Shown piece by piece: positions 36,291-44,936 of a stretch of 64,000 bases of DNA. This DNA comes from Marinomonas alcarazii. GTDB lineage: Bacteria > Pseudomonadota > Gammaproteobacteria > Pseudomonadales > Marinomonadaceae. The position numbers and the translations under genes were made by a program. The notes beneath the pieces are model-generated. The model saw only the letters and a program-made list of their open reading frames with translations. It did not search any database and was not told where the DNA came from. The first letter of the stretch is position 1, and each line of letters begins with the position of its first letter. Where the stretch lies: positions 920,781 to 984,780 of the forward strand of contig NZ_QKLW01000001.1 in assembly GCF_003208215.1 (NCBI RefSeq), in the 5' to 3' direction.

Positions 36291-37588
36291 TGATGTTTAA
36301 AAAATGGTTGAGTGTGGTATTCACTTGTTTCATATTTTTGAGTACAGCTAGAGCCCAATTAGTTATTGAAATAACAAGTGGTGCGGATCAATTATTACCT
36401 ATCGCAGTCGTGCCTTTTGGCTATACTGGTGTAAACCGTTTGCCTGAGGATATTGCACAAATTGTAGAAGATGACTTGAGTCGTAGTGGTTTATTCAAAG
36501 CAATACCAAGATCAAATATGCTTAGCATGCCTTCAAAAGAAGCGGATGTATTTTATCGAGACTGGCGATTGCTAAAAAGCGACTATGTTGTTATTGGTAA
36601 TATTCAGAAGTTGCAAAATAACCAATATAGAATAGGCTTTGAATTATTAAATGTTTTAACTCAAAAGCCTGTTCAGAAACACAGCTCAATAGATGTTAGT
36701 GCTGCGAACTTTCGCGATGCGGCTCATTATATAAGTGACAAAGTTTACGAATTATTGACGGGCACAAGGGGAGCATTTAGTACTAGAATATTATATGTTA
36801 CTGCAGAGGGTGATAAAAAAGCGCCTTTATTCAAATTGCAGGTTGCTGATGCCGATGGCCATCGCCCACGTGTAGTTGTTGAATCAAAAGAGCCTATTCT
36901 TTCCCCTTCTTGGAGTATGGATGGTCGTAATATTGCTTATGTAATGTTTAGAAATCGTCGACCTAATATTTTTATTCAGGAGTTAGCTACTGGTAAACGC
37001 CAACAAATAGCTCAATTTAGAGGATTAAACGGCGCTCCATCATGGTCACCAGATGGAAAGAAATTAGCCCTAGTATTATCGAAGGATAATAATCCAGAAA
37101 TATATACACTGGATATTGCAACCCAGAAATTGGAGCGTATGACAAATCATTACGCTATCGACACCGAACCAAGCTGGGAACCGGATGGAAAAGGAATAGT
37201 ATTCACATCTGATCGTGGTGGTAACCCACAGATCTATCGATTAGATGTAAATAGTAAGCGTGTAGAACGAGTAACTTTTGAAGGTGAATTAAACACCAGA
37301 GCGAGAATGACGCCAGATGGCAGATATCTTGTGACAGTTCAAAAGGACGACGGCAATTATCATATAGCGTTACAGGATATGAAAACGGGTCGCGTACAGA
37401 TTCTAACAGAGACTTACTTAGATGAATCGCCAAGCATTGCGCCAAATGGTAGCATGGTGATGTATGCCACAACCTATCAAGGAAAGGGTATCTTAGCCGT
37501 AGTATCCGTTGATGGACTTGTAAAATATAAGTTACCATCAGCTGATGGAGATGTACGTGAGCCATCTTGGTCCCCGTATTTCAAATAA
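36290..37588 (+). CDS. tolB: Tol-Pal periplasmic protein TolB
   Basis: 432 aa. Signal peptide ending LSTARA (about 22), an N-terminal domain, and a six-bladed propeller whose blades show [28 protein letters not shown] and [10 protein letters not shown]. Binds Pal and TolA. Start ATGATG at 36290/36293; the second ATG is equally possible. Confidence 0.97.
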   Translation: MMFKKWLSVVFTCFIFLSTARAQLVIEITSGADQLLPIAVVPFGYTGVNRLPEDIAQIVEDDLSRSGLFKAIPRSNMLSMPSKEADVFYRDWRLLKSDYVVIGNIQKLQNNQYRIGFELLNVLTQKPVQKHSSIDVSAANFRDAAHYISDKVYELLTGTRGAFSTRILYVTAEGDKKAPLFKLQVADADGHRPRVVVESKEPILSPSWSMDGRNIAYVMFRNRRPNIFIQELATGKRQQIAQFRGLNGAPSWSPDGKKLALVLSKDNNPEIYTLDIATQKLERMTNHYAIDTEPSWEPDGKGIVFTSDRGGNPQIYRLDVNSKRVERVTFEGELNTRARMTPDGRYLVTVQKDDGNYHIALQDMKTGRVQILTETYLDESPSIAPNGSMVMYATTYQGKGILAVVSVDGLVKYKLPSADGDVREPSWSPYFK

Positions 37589-37607
37589 AGACATTGAGGA
37601 GTGAATA

Positions 37608-38183
37608 ATGAGTGTAAACAAACTAGGTAAGTTTGCTGTAATTGGATTGTCTGCCGCTTGGATTGCGGGTTGTAGTACAACAGCGACAGATACTGATTCT
37701 TCAACTGTTGCTGAAGATGCCAATTCAACAGAACAAGCAGCTGACACTGGAAGTTCAGACCAAGCATACGGTGCTGGTGAAGACGGCGCATTAACAAGTG
37801 TTATCGTTGATGATACAGAAGCAGCACAAGAATCTAGCATGGATTCTCTAGCTGGCGTTGAAACTGTATTCTACTTTGACTTTGATAAATCAATTGTTCG
37901 CCCTGAATCTCGTGAAGCGTTGGCAAAACACGCTGAATACTTGGTTGCAAACCCAGATGCGCGCGTTGTTTTGGAAGGTCACGCTGATGAGCGCGGTACT
38001 CGTGAATACAACATGGCTCTAGGTGAGCGTCGTGCTAAAGCAATCAGCCGTTATTTGACTATCCAAGGCGTAGCTGCTTCTCAAATCGAAACAGTAAGCT
38101 TCGGTGAAGAAGTTCCTGTTGCTTTTGGTCATGATAGCAACGCTTGGCAGCTAAACCGTCGAGTTGAAGTGCGTTACGAATAA
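37608..38183 (+). CDS. pal: Peptidoglycan-associated lipoprotein Pal
   Basis: 191 aa outer-membrane lipoprotein. Lipobox WIAGC with Cys22; a flexible Thr/Asp/Glu-rich linker (about 25-80); OmpA-like peptidoglycan-binding domain with YFDFDKSIVRPE, LEGHADERGTREYN and LGERRAKAI. AGGAG ribosome site. Its stop overlaps the cpoB start by one base. Confidence 0.97.
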   Translation: MSVNKLGKFAVIGLSAAWIAGCSTTATDTDSSTVAEDANSTEQAADTGSSDQAYGAGEDGALTSVIVDDTEAAQESSMDSLAGVETVFYFDFDKSIVRPESREALAKHAEYLVANPDARVVLEGHADERGTREYNMALGERRAKAISRYLTIQGVAASQIETVSFGEEVPVAFGHDSNAWQLNRRVEVRYE

Positions 38184-38974
38184 TGATCTATAAAAATATC
38201 AGAATTCGCTCTTTTGCAATGGTGCTGTGTTTCACAGCACCATTCGCATCAGCTGAAATGCAGCAGGCAGGTGGAGGGCTTTCAGCAGGAGCCGCCGCCG
38301 ACCTACTGTTCCAGTTAGAAACGCTGCAGCAAGAAGTTCAAAGTCTTCGTGGCCAACTAGAAGAGCAGGGGCATGAATTAAAGTTGATGAAGCAAAGCCA
38401 GCGAGATCGCTATATTGATCTGGACAAACGTATATCTTTATTGATGTCGGCTTCAGCTAATGAAACGAAAAGAAATATCCCTCCAGCACAAAATCAAGAG
38501 CCGCTACCTACAGCGACTCAAAGTACGACGACAAACCGAACCTCTAGTAATAATTTAATCACCTCACCTTTAGCACCTGTTGCACTACAACCGCCAACAC
38601 AGGCCGCTCAACAAGCTTACGATGACGCATACAACCTAATTCGTGAGAGAAAGTTTGATGAAGCGGAAGCTGCGTTTACGCAGTTTGTGAAGCAATTTCC
38701 AAATAATACGCTTACTGGAAATGGCTACTACTGGTTAGGCGAAGTTAAACTAGTGCAAGGTCGCTCTAATGAAGCACTTGATGCATTCACGACTGTTATC
38801 CAGAAATTCCCTGGCCACAGTAAAGAGCAAGATTCCTTGTACAAGTTAGGGACGGTGAGTGATCAAATGGGCGATAGCGCAAAAGCTAAATCCTACTTGC
38901 AAGATGTAATTCGGCGTTTTCCTGACAGTAAAGCAGCTAAGTTAGCATCAGGTTATCTAAGTAAAATTAAATAA
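38183..38974 (+). CDS. cpoB: Cell division coordinator CpoB (YbgF)
   Basis: 263 aa periplasmic protein. Signal peptide ending PFASA (about 25), trimerising coiled coil (about 45-95), Thr/Ser/Pro linker, and C-terminal TPR repeats (AQQAYDDAYNLIRERKFDEA..., about 145-260). Coordinates Tol-Pal with peptidoglycan synthesis at the septum in E. coli. Last gene of the tol cluster. Confidence 0.93.
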   Translation: MIYKNIRIRSFAMVLCFTAPFASAEMQQAGGGLSAGAAADLLFQLETLQQEVQSLRGQLEEQGHELKLMKQSQRDRYIDLDKRISLLMSASANETKRNIPPAQNQEPLPTATQSTTTNRTSSNNLITSPLAPVALQPPTQAAQQAYDDAYNLIRERKFDEAEAAFTQFVKQFPNNTLTGNGYYWLGEVKLVQGRSNEALDAFTTVIQKFPGHSKEQDSLYKLGTVSDQMGDSAKAKSYLQDVIRRFPDSKAAKLASGYLSKIK

Positions 38975-38975
38975 C

Positions 38976-39003
38976 TTGCATTCCTCAGCGGGCTCTGTAT
39001 TAT
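38976..39003 (+). promoter_or_regulatory. Promoter of the tRNA-Lys pair
   Basis: TTGCAT (38976-38981), 16-nt spacer, TATTAT (38998-39003), then GC-containing sequence ahead of the first tRNA at 39016, as expected for a stable-RNA promoter. It begins 2 nt after the cpoB stop. Confidence 0.6.
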
Positions 39004-39015
39004 ACGCAACCCGTT

Positions 39016-39091
39016 GGGTCGTTAGCTCAGTTGGTAGAGCAGTTGACTTTTAATCAATTGGTCACTGGTTCGAATCCAGTACGACCCACCA
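39016..39091 (+). tRNA. tRNA-Lys(TTT), first copy
   Basis: 76 nt with full cloverleaf and encoded CCA. Acceptor GGGTCGT/ACGACCC, anticodon stem GTTGA/TCAAT, anticodon TTT at 39049-39051, T loop TTCGAAT. Confidence 0.98.
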
Positions 39092-39117
39092 ACTTTTTTA
39101 TTCCTTTTGTGATTTTT

Positions 39118-39193
39118 GGGTCGTTAGCTCAGTTGGTAGAGCAGTTGACTTTTAATCAATTGGTCACTGGTTCGAATCCAGTACGACCCACCA
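39118..39193 (+). tRNA. tRNA-Lys(TTT), second identical copy
   Basis: Identical to the copy at 39016-39091 over all 76 nt, 26 nt downstream; anticodon TTT at 39151-39153. Placement between cpoB and nadA matches the tol-lys tRNA-nadA order of other gammaproteobacteria. Confidence 0.98.
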
Positions 39194-39235
39194 AAAAACA
39201 CTCATTCCGCTCCCAGTTTCTTAAGGGGTAATGAT

Positions 39236-40282
39236 ATGTCCGAGCTTTTTAATAAGTCAGCACTTCGTGATACCGTCCAAAAATATTTATCTGAAGCCGA
39301 AGAGAACCTTAAAATCAAGTCAGTTGATGACGAACAGATTCGTGCTGAAATAAAGTCATTACTAAAAGAAAAGAATGCTGTTCTAGTTGCTCATTATTAT
39401 ACTGAAGATGCCATTCAAGAACTTGCTGAAGAAACGGGCGGGATTATTGCCGATTCCTTGGAAATGGCGCGCTTTGGGGCAAACCACCCTGCAGAGACAT
39501 TAGTTGTTGCTGGCGTTAAGTTCATGGGCGAAACAGCTAAGATACTAAGCCCTGAAAAAACGATTTTAATGCCAACACTAGAAGCAACATGCTCTCTTGA
39601 TATTGGCTGCCCTATAGATGAATTTTCTGCTTTTTGTGATCAATATCCTGACCGCAAAGTCGTTGTTTATGCCAATACCTCCGCTGCGGTTAAAGCTCGT
39701 GCAGACTGGGTCGTAACGTCCAGTATCGCATTAGATGTTGTTGAGCACCTTGTTGAACAAGGCGAAAAAATCATTTGGGCTCCGGATCAGCATTTGGGTG
39801 GTTATATCCAAAGAGAAACCGGTGCTGATATGATTCTGTGGGATGGAGCCTGCATCGTCCATGAAGAGTTTAAAGCGAAAGGCATTACCGACCTAAAAGC
39901 AGTGTACCCAGATGCAGCGGTACTTGTTCACCCAGAATCTCCAGAAGCGGTAGTAGAAGTCGCCGATGTTGTCGGTTCAACGTCGCAACTATTAAATGCT
40001 TCTAAGACCATGACGAATGACACTTTTATAGTGGCAACGGACAGAGGCATTTTCTATAAAATGAAACAAGCCTCTCCCGACAAGCGTTTTATTGAGGCCC
40101 CAACAGCCGGTTCTGGCGCATCTTGTAGAAGTTGTGCCCATTGCCCTTGGATGGCATTAAACAGCCTAGAAATGCTCAGAGACGCTCTGAAAAACAACTC
40201 TGGAGAAATCCATATCCAAGAAGAAACCAGGGTAAAAGCACTTCTTCCATTGCAAAAAATGCTGAACTTCCAAGCTAAATAG
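39236..40282 (+). CDS. nadA: Quinolinate synthase A
   Basis: Condenses iminoaspartate and dihydroxyacetone phosphate to quinolinate for NAD synthesis; needs a [4Fe-4S] cluster. 348 aa. Cluster cysteines by alignment with E. coli: Cys119 ([10 protein letters not shown]), Cys206 ([10 protein letters not shown]) and Cys303 ([10 protein letters not shown]). [18 protein letters not shown] near 52-69 is the first active-site stretch. ATG with AAGGGG. Terminator at 40297. Confidence 0.97.
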   Translation: MSELFNKSALRDTVQKYLSEAEENLKIKSVDDEQIRAEIKSLLKEKNAVLVAHYYTEDAIQELAEETGGIIADSLEMARFGANHPAETLVVAGVKFMGETAKILSPEKTILMPTLEATCSLDIGCPIDEFSAFCDQYPDRKVVVYANTSAAVKARADWVVTSSIALDVVEHLVEQGEKIIWAPDQHLGGYIQRETGADMILWDGACIVHEEFKAKGITDLKAVYPDAAVLVHPESPEAVVEVADVVGSTSQLLNASKTMTNDTFIVATDRGIFYKMKQASPDKRFIEAPTAGSGASCRSCAHCPWMALNSLEMLRDALKNNSGEIHIQEETRVKALLPLQKMLNFQAK

Positions 40283-40296
40283 CATATTCGATGCAG

Positions 40297-40336
40297 TAGG
40301 GGCTCTAATGCTTTAGAGTCCCTAAATATTTTTTTT
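40297..40336 (+). terminator. Terminator of nadA
   Basis: TAGGGGCTCTAA (40297-40308) pairs with TTAGAGTCCCTA (40313-40324) with one G-U pair; T8 tract follows. Its arms overlap the last codons of the convergent minus-strand gene. Confidence 0.85.
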
Positions 40337-41831
40337 CTAGGTCAGAAAACGCCAACTGAAGCCTGTCACTTTCAAGGCTTTTTTTGTTGAATATCCCTCT
40401 TAATTCTTGATGGCTTTTTCCTAATCTCATCCCTAAGACTTTTTCTTTTAGCTCTGTGGTTATGCTAACCAGCTTTCTATTCCTTTCTCTTTGCAAGACA
40501 AGTTCTGACGCTAAATTTCCTGTGGATTTTTTACTTGGAACAATGGAATCCAGCTCATCTTTTAATTTTTTATTTTCACTCTCTATCGTCTCCAGTTCTT
40601 GTGCAAGTAAGGTTACGCAGGTTTCAGATTCATGCAAAAGGCGTTCTAACTCATGGGTATCTTTATCTTGTTCTGCAAGACTTCTTATTGGAAGATTTTC
40701 CTTGGCCGAAGTGACACCATCGCGTAATGAAATGATCGTTTCTTTCTTATTACTATGCAGAGCTTGAAGGCTACCAATAGCAGTGGTGTTCTTTTCGTTT
40801 AATTGTTTTTCTAGCTCAGCAAGCTTGGCATCTCTATCACTAATGTACTCTTTCAAAGAAGCAATGGATAAATTGGACGTTTCCAGTTCGGCCTCTAATT
40901 GCAAAACCAATGATTCTGATTCTTTAGCAATACGTTCAAGTTTAGCGACAGCGGTTTGTTGGGCTTCAAAAGTAGTATGAGAAGTATGATGCTCCTGTGC
41001 TCTCGCCATTTCGTTTTTAAGCTGATCAATCACGGTTTCTTGCCTTGCTGAAAGATGGCTTAAACTCGCTATCTGCTTCATAAGCTTAGAGCGTCGCTCA
41101 CGCTCGAGATTCCTAGCTGCAGGGGCTTGCCTATGTAATACAGAATCTGAACCTTTATTTTTATCATCACCGTGCACTTTTTTTAATCGCTCAATGCTCA
41201 GATTAAGGTCTTTAACTTTGGACTCTAAACGAGCTTTCTCAATTTTTTTAACGGTTAAACGCTTAAGCGCCTGCTTTGATCGATCGATACTGTCGCGCAA
41301 GTCTTCGTTTAGTTGGTATTGGTTTTCAGTCAATAGCTCTTTAGACATTAAAAGCTCGGCAATCTGTGTAAATTCTCCCTCCATTTCTTTTAAACTATTT
41401 TTTAGTTCATCAATATTGTGCTGTTTCAATTTAGGACTAAATAATGCGGAGAATAAACTGGATAAAAAGCGCTGTAATATTGGCGTTGGCTGCTCGCTCA
41501 CTTGATTTAGTAAGATGGCTCGCTCAGCCTTTAAAATAGTACCCCAAATTTTTAAACGGTTCGTTTCATGTTCGCTCATGCTCTCCATGTCTATAGCATT
41601 AGCCGCAAAACTGATTTGCTTATCTAAATATCGCGCTAACGACTTGTATACATCTGGGTTTTCAGCACCACCCAATAGACTAGGCATTTCAACCTGACTG
41701 CTTTCAATGGGCCTCGGCTCTACGGCTTCGGCTTTTTTTGATAGTCTGTGTGTCAGCCATAGCAAGAAAATACTGCCTAACAAGAGCAGCGTGCTGATCT
41801 CAAGTAGTGTCCAAATCAACCACTTAGCCAT
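40305..41831 (-). CDS. Membrane-anchored long coiled-coil protein, unknown
   Basis: 508 aa. N-terminal membrane helix (LIWTLLEISTLLLLGSIFLL, about 4-23) then a cytoplasmic or periplasmic region that is predicted mainly coiled coil (about 130-500) rich in Glu/Lys/Leu/Gln heptads, broken around 225-245. Basic residues after the helix (THRLSKKAE) suggest the long part is cytoplasmic, as in ZipA- or RmuC-type anchors, though neither family's domain is recognisable. The gene ends inside the nadA terminator. Not recognised. Confidence 0.7.
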   Translation of the reverse strand: MAKWLIWTLLEISTLLLLGSIFLLWLTHRLSKKAEAVEPRPIESSQVEMPSLLGGAENPDVYKSLARYLDKQISFAANAIDMESMSEHETNRLKIWGTILKAERAILLNQVSEQPTPILQRFLSSLFSALFSPKLKQHNIDELKNSLKEMEGEFTQIAELLMSKELLTENQYQLNEDLRDSIDRSKQALKRLTVKKIEKARLESKVKDLNLSIERLKKVHGDDKNKGSDSVLHRQAPAARNLERERRSKLMKQIASLSHLSARQETVIDQLKNEMARAQEHHTSHTTFEAQQTAVAKLERIAKESESLVLQLEAELETSNLSIASLKEYISDRDAKLAELEKQLNEKNTTAIGSLQALHSNKKETIISLRDGVTSAKENLPIRSLAEQDKDTHELERLLHESETCVTLLAQELETIESENKKLKDELDSIVPSKKSTGNLASELVLQRERNRKLVSITTELKEKVLGMRLGKSHQELRGIFNKKSLESDRLQLAFSDLEKKYLGTLKH

Positions 41832-41862
41832 AAAAAAGCCTCGACCTTTCGGTAATAGATGT

Positions 41863-41881
41863 GATATTCATTATCATTAAT
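41863..41881. promoter_or_regulatory. Second putative Fur-like box
   Basis: Read on the minus strand the site agrees with the 19-bp Fur consensus at 15 of 19 positions (core AATGATAAT). It lies between the coiled-coil gene (-) and the nitroreductase gene (+), 60 bp from the latter's start. AT-rich intergenic DNA yields such matches by chance. Confidence 0.4.
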
Positions 41882-41940
41882 TAATAGCAGATAACGAGTT
41901 TGCTTTCATCATTCTTTATGTATATGGAATACAAAATTTT

Positions 41941-42507
41941 ATGAGTAAAGAGTTTATAACATTCATGCGCAACCGCGTGTCACAACCGAAACTTGATTCG
42001 CCTGCACCCAGTGAAAATGAATGGGTTACAATCTTAAGTGCAGCAAGTCGTGCCGCAGACCATGGTAACTTAACACCATGGCGCTTCAGAATATACGAAG
42101 GAGAAGGGCGGGCAAAACTAGGGCAAATTTATTGGCACCACGCGCTTTCAGAAGTGGAGTCCATGCCTTTGAATAAAGAAGAGTCATTCATTAAAAAAGC
42201 GTATCGAGCGCCAGCAGTATTGCTTATTTATGCACACATCCAAGACCACCCCAAAGTACCAGCGGTAGAACAGATTATGGCTGCCTCAGCGGCCGCACAA
42301 CAAGTTTTACTGGGCCTTAATGCTCTGGGCTATGGCGCAATGTGGCGAAGCGGTCCTGCTTGTTTTACACAGAAAACCAAAGATCTATTATCCCTTGAAT
42401 CCAACGAACAAATTATTGGCCTCATCTATGCGGGAACACCTGCTAAAGAACAAACCACTATTAGAGACGTTGAGCTTGAATCACATCTAACATGGGTAAG
42501 AGATTAA
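41941..42507 (+). CDS. YdjA-type nitroreductase family flavoprotein
   Basis: 188 aa, small FMN nitroreductase of the YdjA group. Conserved SRAADHGNLTPWRFRI (about 36-51), KVPAVEQIMAASAAAQQ (about 103-120), GYGAMWRSGPAC and GLIYAGTPA line up with E. coli YdjA. Dimeric, NAD(P)H-dependent, natural substrate unknown. ATG start lacks a strong ribosome site. Closed by the hairpin at 42514. Confidence 0.87.
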   Translation: MSKEFITFMRNRVSQPKLDSPAPSENEWVTILSAASRAADHGNLTPWRFRIYEGEGRAKLGQIYWHHALSEVESMPLNKEESFIKKAYRAPAVLLIYAHIQDHPKVPAVEQIMAASAAAQQVLLGLNALGYGAMWRSGPACFTQKTKDLLSLESNEQIIGLIYAGTPAKEQTTIRDVELESHLTWVRD

Positions 42508-42513
42508 TTTCTA

Positions 42514-42548
42514 AGGTTTAATTGCAAAAAACTGTTGCAATTAAACCT
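42514..42548 (+). terminator. Perfect 13-bp hairpin after nitroreductase gene
   Basis: AGGTTTAATTGCA / TGCAATTAAACCT with a 9-nt loop, no T tract after it. The right arm overlaps the -35 of the tRNA-Ser promoter. Confidence 0.6.
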
Positions 42549-42563
42549 CTCCATCACTAATAT
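42535..42563 (+). promoter_or_regulatory. Promoter of tRNA-Ser
   Basis: TTGCAA (42535-42540), 17-nt spacer, TAATAT (42558-42563), GC-rich discriminator (ACGCGC). Predicted start about 30 nt before the mature tRNA. Confidence 0.65.
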
Positions 42564-42598
42564 ACGCGCACAAATTACGCAGCGCGTAAAAAAGTTTT

Positions 42599-42686
42599 GG
42601 TGAGCTGTCCGAGTGGCCGAAGGAGCACGCCTGGAAAGCGTGTATGTCGAAAGGCATCAAGAGTTCGAATCTCTTGCTCACCGCCA
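42599..42686 (+). tRNA. tRNA-Ser(GGA)
   Basis: 88 nt class II tRNA with long variable arm and encoded CCA. Acceptor GGTGAGC/GCTCACC, anticodon stem CACGC/GCGTG, loop CTGGAAA with anticodon GGA at 42633-42635, T loop TTCGAAT. Serine tRNA genes are frequent integration sites, and a foreign stretch begins downstream. Confidence 0.98.
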
Positions 42687-42694
42687 TTATTCTT

Positions 42695-42725
42695 AAAAAA
42701 AGACGTCTACGACGTCTTTTTTTTT
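42695..42725 (+). terminator. Terminator of tRNA-Ser
   Basis: AAAAAGACGTC / GACGTCTTTTT with TAC loop and T9, 9 nt after the CCA. Confidence 0.95.
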
Positions 42726-42954
42726 CGCCTTTAATTTATCTTAGATCTTAGCTACCGCTATTCTCCTACTATTCCTAAACCTCAGAAAATATCACAAAAC
42801 GTATTTATTGCCGTCTCTAATGAGATTACCTAAAGTCAAGCTGTGTGCCACTGCTTCTTGAAGGTTGGAAGTTGGAAGTTGGAGGTTGAACTTAAAAAGA
42901 TTGAATCTTCACTTAATAGCGGCACAGGAGCTTTTCGGCCAACTCCAAGAATAG

Positions 42955-43188
42955 ATGGAAAGCTGTGCAACTCAGATTGGACGTAAAACTGAGCAACTTC
43001 GGATCCTTGAAGAAGATATTCTTTCTTTAGAGAAGAAAGTTCGTGAAATTGAAATTGAAATCGAAAAGCTTTACGAAAAGCATAATTTATCGAAAGAGAA
43101 AAGCGATTTTATCAATGAGTGTGATGCAATTGTAGGATTGCTCAACCAGTTTATTGTGAGAATGCGGAAAAGCAATTTTCAACTCTGA
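42955..43188 (+). CDS. Doubtful 77-aa coiled-coil reading frame
   Basis: 77 codons from ATG, almost all charged helix (EEDILSLEKKVREIEIEIEK). No ribosome site. The preceding DNA is open in a different frame (SGTGAFRPTPRIDGKLC), hinting that the frame may be the remains of a longer, frameshifted gene. Not recognised; may not be expressed. Confidence 0.3.
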   Translation: MESCATQIGRKTEQLRILEEDILSLEKKVREIEIEIEKLYEKHNLSKEKSDFINECDAIVGLLNQFIVRMRKSNFQL

Positions 43189-43447
43189 TTTTAAACTGAG
43201 TGATGACACCTGAGTTGCTAGCCTGGTTAACCCAGCCAGGCCCTGAGATTTTGCGAGCCATGCTGGCTGGAGGCAATTGGCAATACCGATCCCGAATATG
43301 TCCTGTCTAAATTGGTCATTGAAGCTGACCAAACCAGTGTCCAGCGAGACTAGAACGCAAAAACTTGAGCCTGTAATGCAAATCCATTTGATCCTCTTAC
43401 AATAATTTAGCGTACCATATTAGCATGTTGATAAACTCGTTAGTTCG

Positions 43448-44926
43448 ATGATGAAGAAGATGATGAAGAAGTTGATAGCACAACATCGCGTCGCTCGGCG
43501 GTGCTTCTCTAAAGGCCCCGTTTCAGCGGCTTATGAACTAAAGGTGAACGCGGGGGAGGTGCGACGAGATGACGCTCAAGTTGCTCTGGCGGCAAAATTC
43601 GATTCCCTGTACGAGTTTCTTGCCTCGCTCCCACCAGTACCCGTACGCACCGACGATCCTACAGAGAACAGCTGTACAAGCAAAAATCCACTTTTACTGC
43701 TATTGGCGCGATCCCTGGCATCCGCCCAGTCCTTTCTTCGAAAGAAACTCCATTTGTGGTTTTTTTGTCCACCACCGCGAGGCATGTACATTCATGGAAC
43801 GGTTGGGGTAGGCAAGACCTTTCTAATGGATCTCTTTTACGCGTCGGTTACTGATGATGATTTTTGTTGTAATAATGACAGCCACAAACACGCAAAGATT
43901 ACCAAACGCCGCGTCCACTTTCATGAATTCATGCTAGACGTCCATCATCGGATCTTTGTCTATAAACAGAAGCATCCACGAGGTGATGCGACTCCCATCA
44001 TTGCGCAACAATTGGCACAAGAAGCCCAACTCCTCTGTTTAGATGAATTTCAAGTGACAGACATTGCCGATGCCATGATTTTGAAACGACTATTTTCACT
44101 ATTACTGGATTGGAATGTCGTGGTGGTGGCCACCTCGAATAGATCTCCCGATGCCTTGTATGAGGGAGGCATTAACCGATCCCTTTTTTTACCATTCATC
44201 GACATGTTGAAACGCACGTCCGACATTATTTCCATGGAGGATTCAAGCAAGGATTATCGACGCGAACATCGAGCGTGTGGTCAATCCTATTTTTGGTCAA
44301 ACAAGGATGTTCATGGCGATAATAATACTAATAACAACATACAGGCGCAGTTGGAAGAAATATTTGGTGGCATTGCATCCGGAACTGAGGCCGAGATTAT
44401 TCCAGTCCTATTTGGTCGCACCGTCCAGGTCGCCCGATTGAATGACCGGTGCGCTTGGTTTGATTTTTCCGAGTTGTGCTACCAACCGCTCGGTGCGGCC
44501 GATTATATTTCCCTCTGCTGCCGATTTCCGGTCCTCATCATAGACCGGGTTCCCCAATTGAACGCCAAGCACCTTAACGAAGCACGACGATTCGTGACCC
44601 TCATTGACGCGTGTTATGAATCTCACACCCGCTTGGTGCTGGCGGCACAAGTCCCGCTCGACGAATTGTTTGTCAATTTTGAAGCGCAAGTCGAAAGCTG
44701 TGATAGAGATGAAGAATTGTTTGTCAATGACAAGGGGGGAAACTCGAGTTCTTTTGCGACGACCATGATTCGCACCAAAGATGGGAAATATTTCGAGTGG
44801 TCAGCGACGGGTCGTGTTGGTGTGTCACTAGCACAATTTTCGGCCGCAAATGATCTCGCCTTTTCCTTTAGACGAGCCGCGTCTCGGTTGAGAGAAATGG
44901 GTGGAAAGGAATGGGGACGACAATGA
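43448..44926 (+). CDS. Eukaryote-type AFG1/LACE1 AAA+ ATPase (ZapE superfamily)
   Basis: 492 aa, uninterrupted. Walker A HGTVGVGKT (116-124), RVHFHEFMLDVHHRI (155-169), Walker B LLCLDEFQVTDIADAM (195-210), sensor ATSNRSPDALYEGG, and C-terminal AWFDFSELC...ADYISLC plus VPQLN...NEARRFVTLIDACYE. These follow the AFG1/LACE1 form (mitochondrial protein quality control) rather than gammaproteobacterial ZapE, which usually reads DEFFVSDITDAM-like at Walker B. N-terminus MMKKMMKKLIAQHRVARRCF looks like a mitochondrial presequence. An Asn-rich insert (DNNTNNN, about 291-297) and sampled lines near 52% G+C differ from neighbours. No ribosome site before the ATG. Either transferred from a eukaryote or an assembly chimera. 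Confidence 0.85.
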   Translation: MMKKMMKKLIAQHRVARRCFSKGPVSAAYELKVNAGEVRRDDAQVALAAKFDSLYEFLASLPPVPVRTDDPTENSCTSKNPLLLLLARSLASAQSFLRKKLHLWFFCPPPRGMYIHGTVGVGKTFLMDLFYASVTDDDFCCNNDSHKHAKITKRRVHFHEFMLDVHHRIFVYKQKHPRGDATPIIAQQLAQEAQLLCLDEFQVTDIADAMILKRLFSLLLDWNVVVVATSNRSPDALYEGGINRSLFLPFIDMLKRTSDIISMEDSSKDYRREHRACGQSYFWSNKDVHGDNNTNNNIQAQLEEIFGGIASGTEAEIIPVLFGRTVQVARLNDRCAWFDFSELCYQPLGAADYISLCCRFPVLIIDRVPQLNAKHLNEARRFVTLIDACYESHTRLVLAAQVPLDELFVNFEAQVESCDRDEELFVNDKGGNSSSFATTMIRTKDGKYFEWSATGRVGVSLAQFSAANDLAFSFRRAASRLREMGGKEWGRQ

Positions 44927-44936
44927 CGAAAGGTCT

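Noticed and set aside
39031..39231. 66-codon open frame over the two tRNA-Lys genes
   Set aside because: It is the tRNA sequence read twice; both cloverleafs are complete, so no protein is expected.
43203..43310. 35-codon plus-strand frame (MTPELLAWLTQPG) left of the AFG1 gene
   Set aside because: No ribosome site and overlapping inverted repeats; probably chance.
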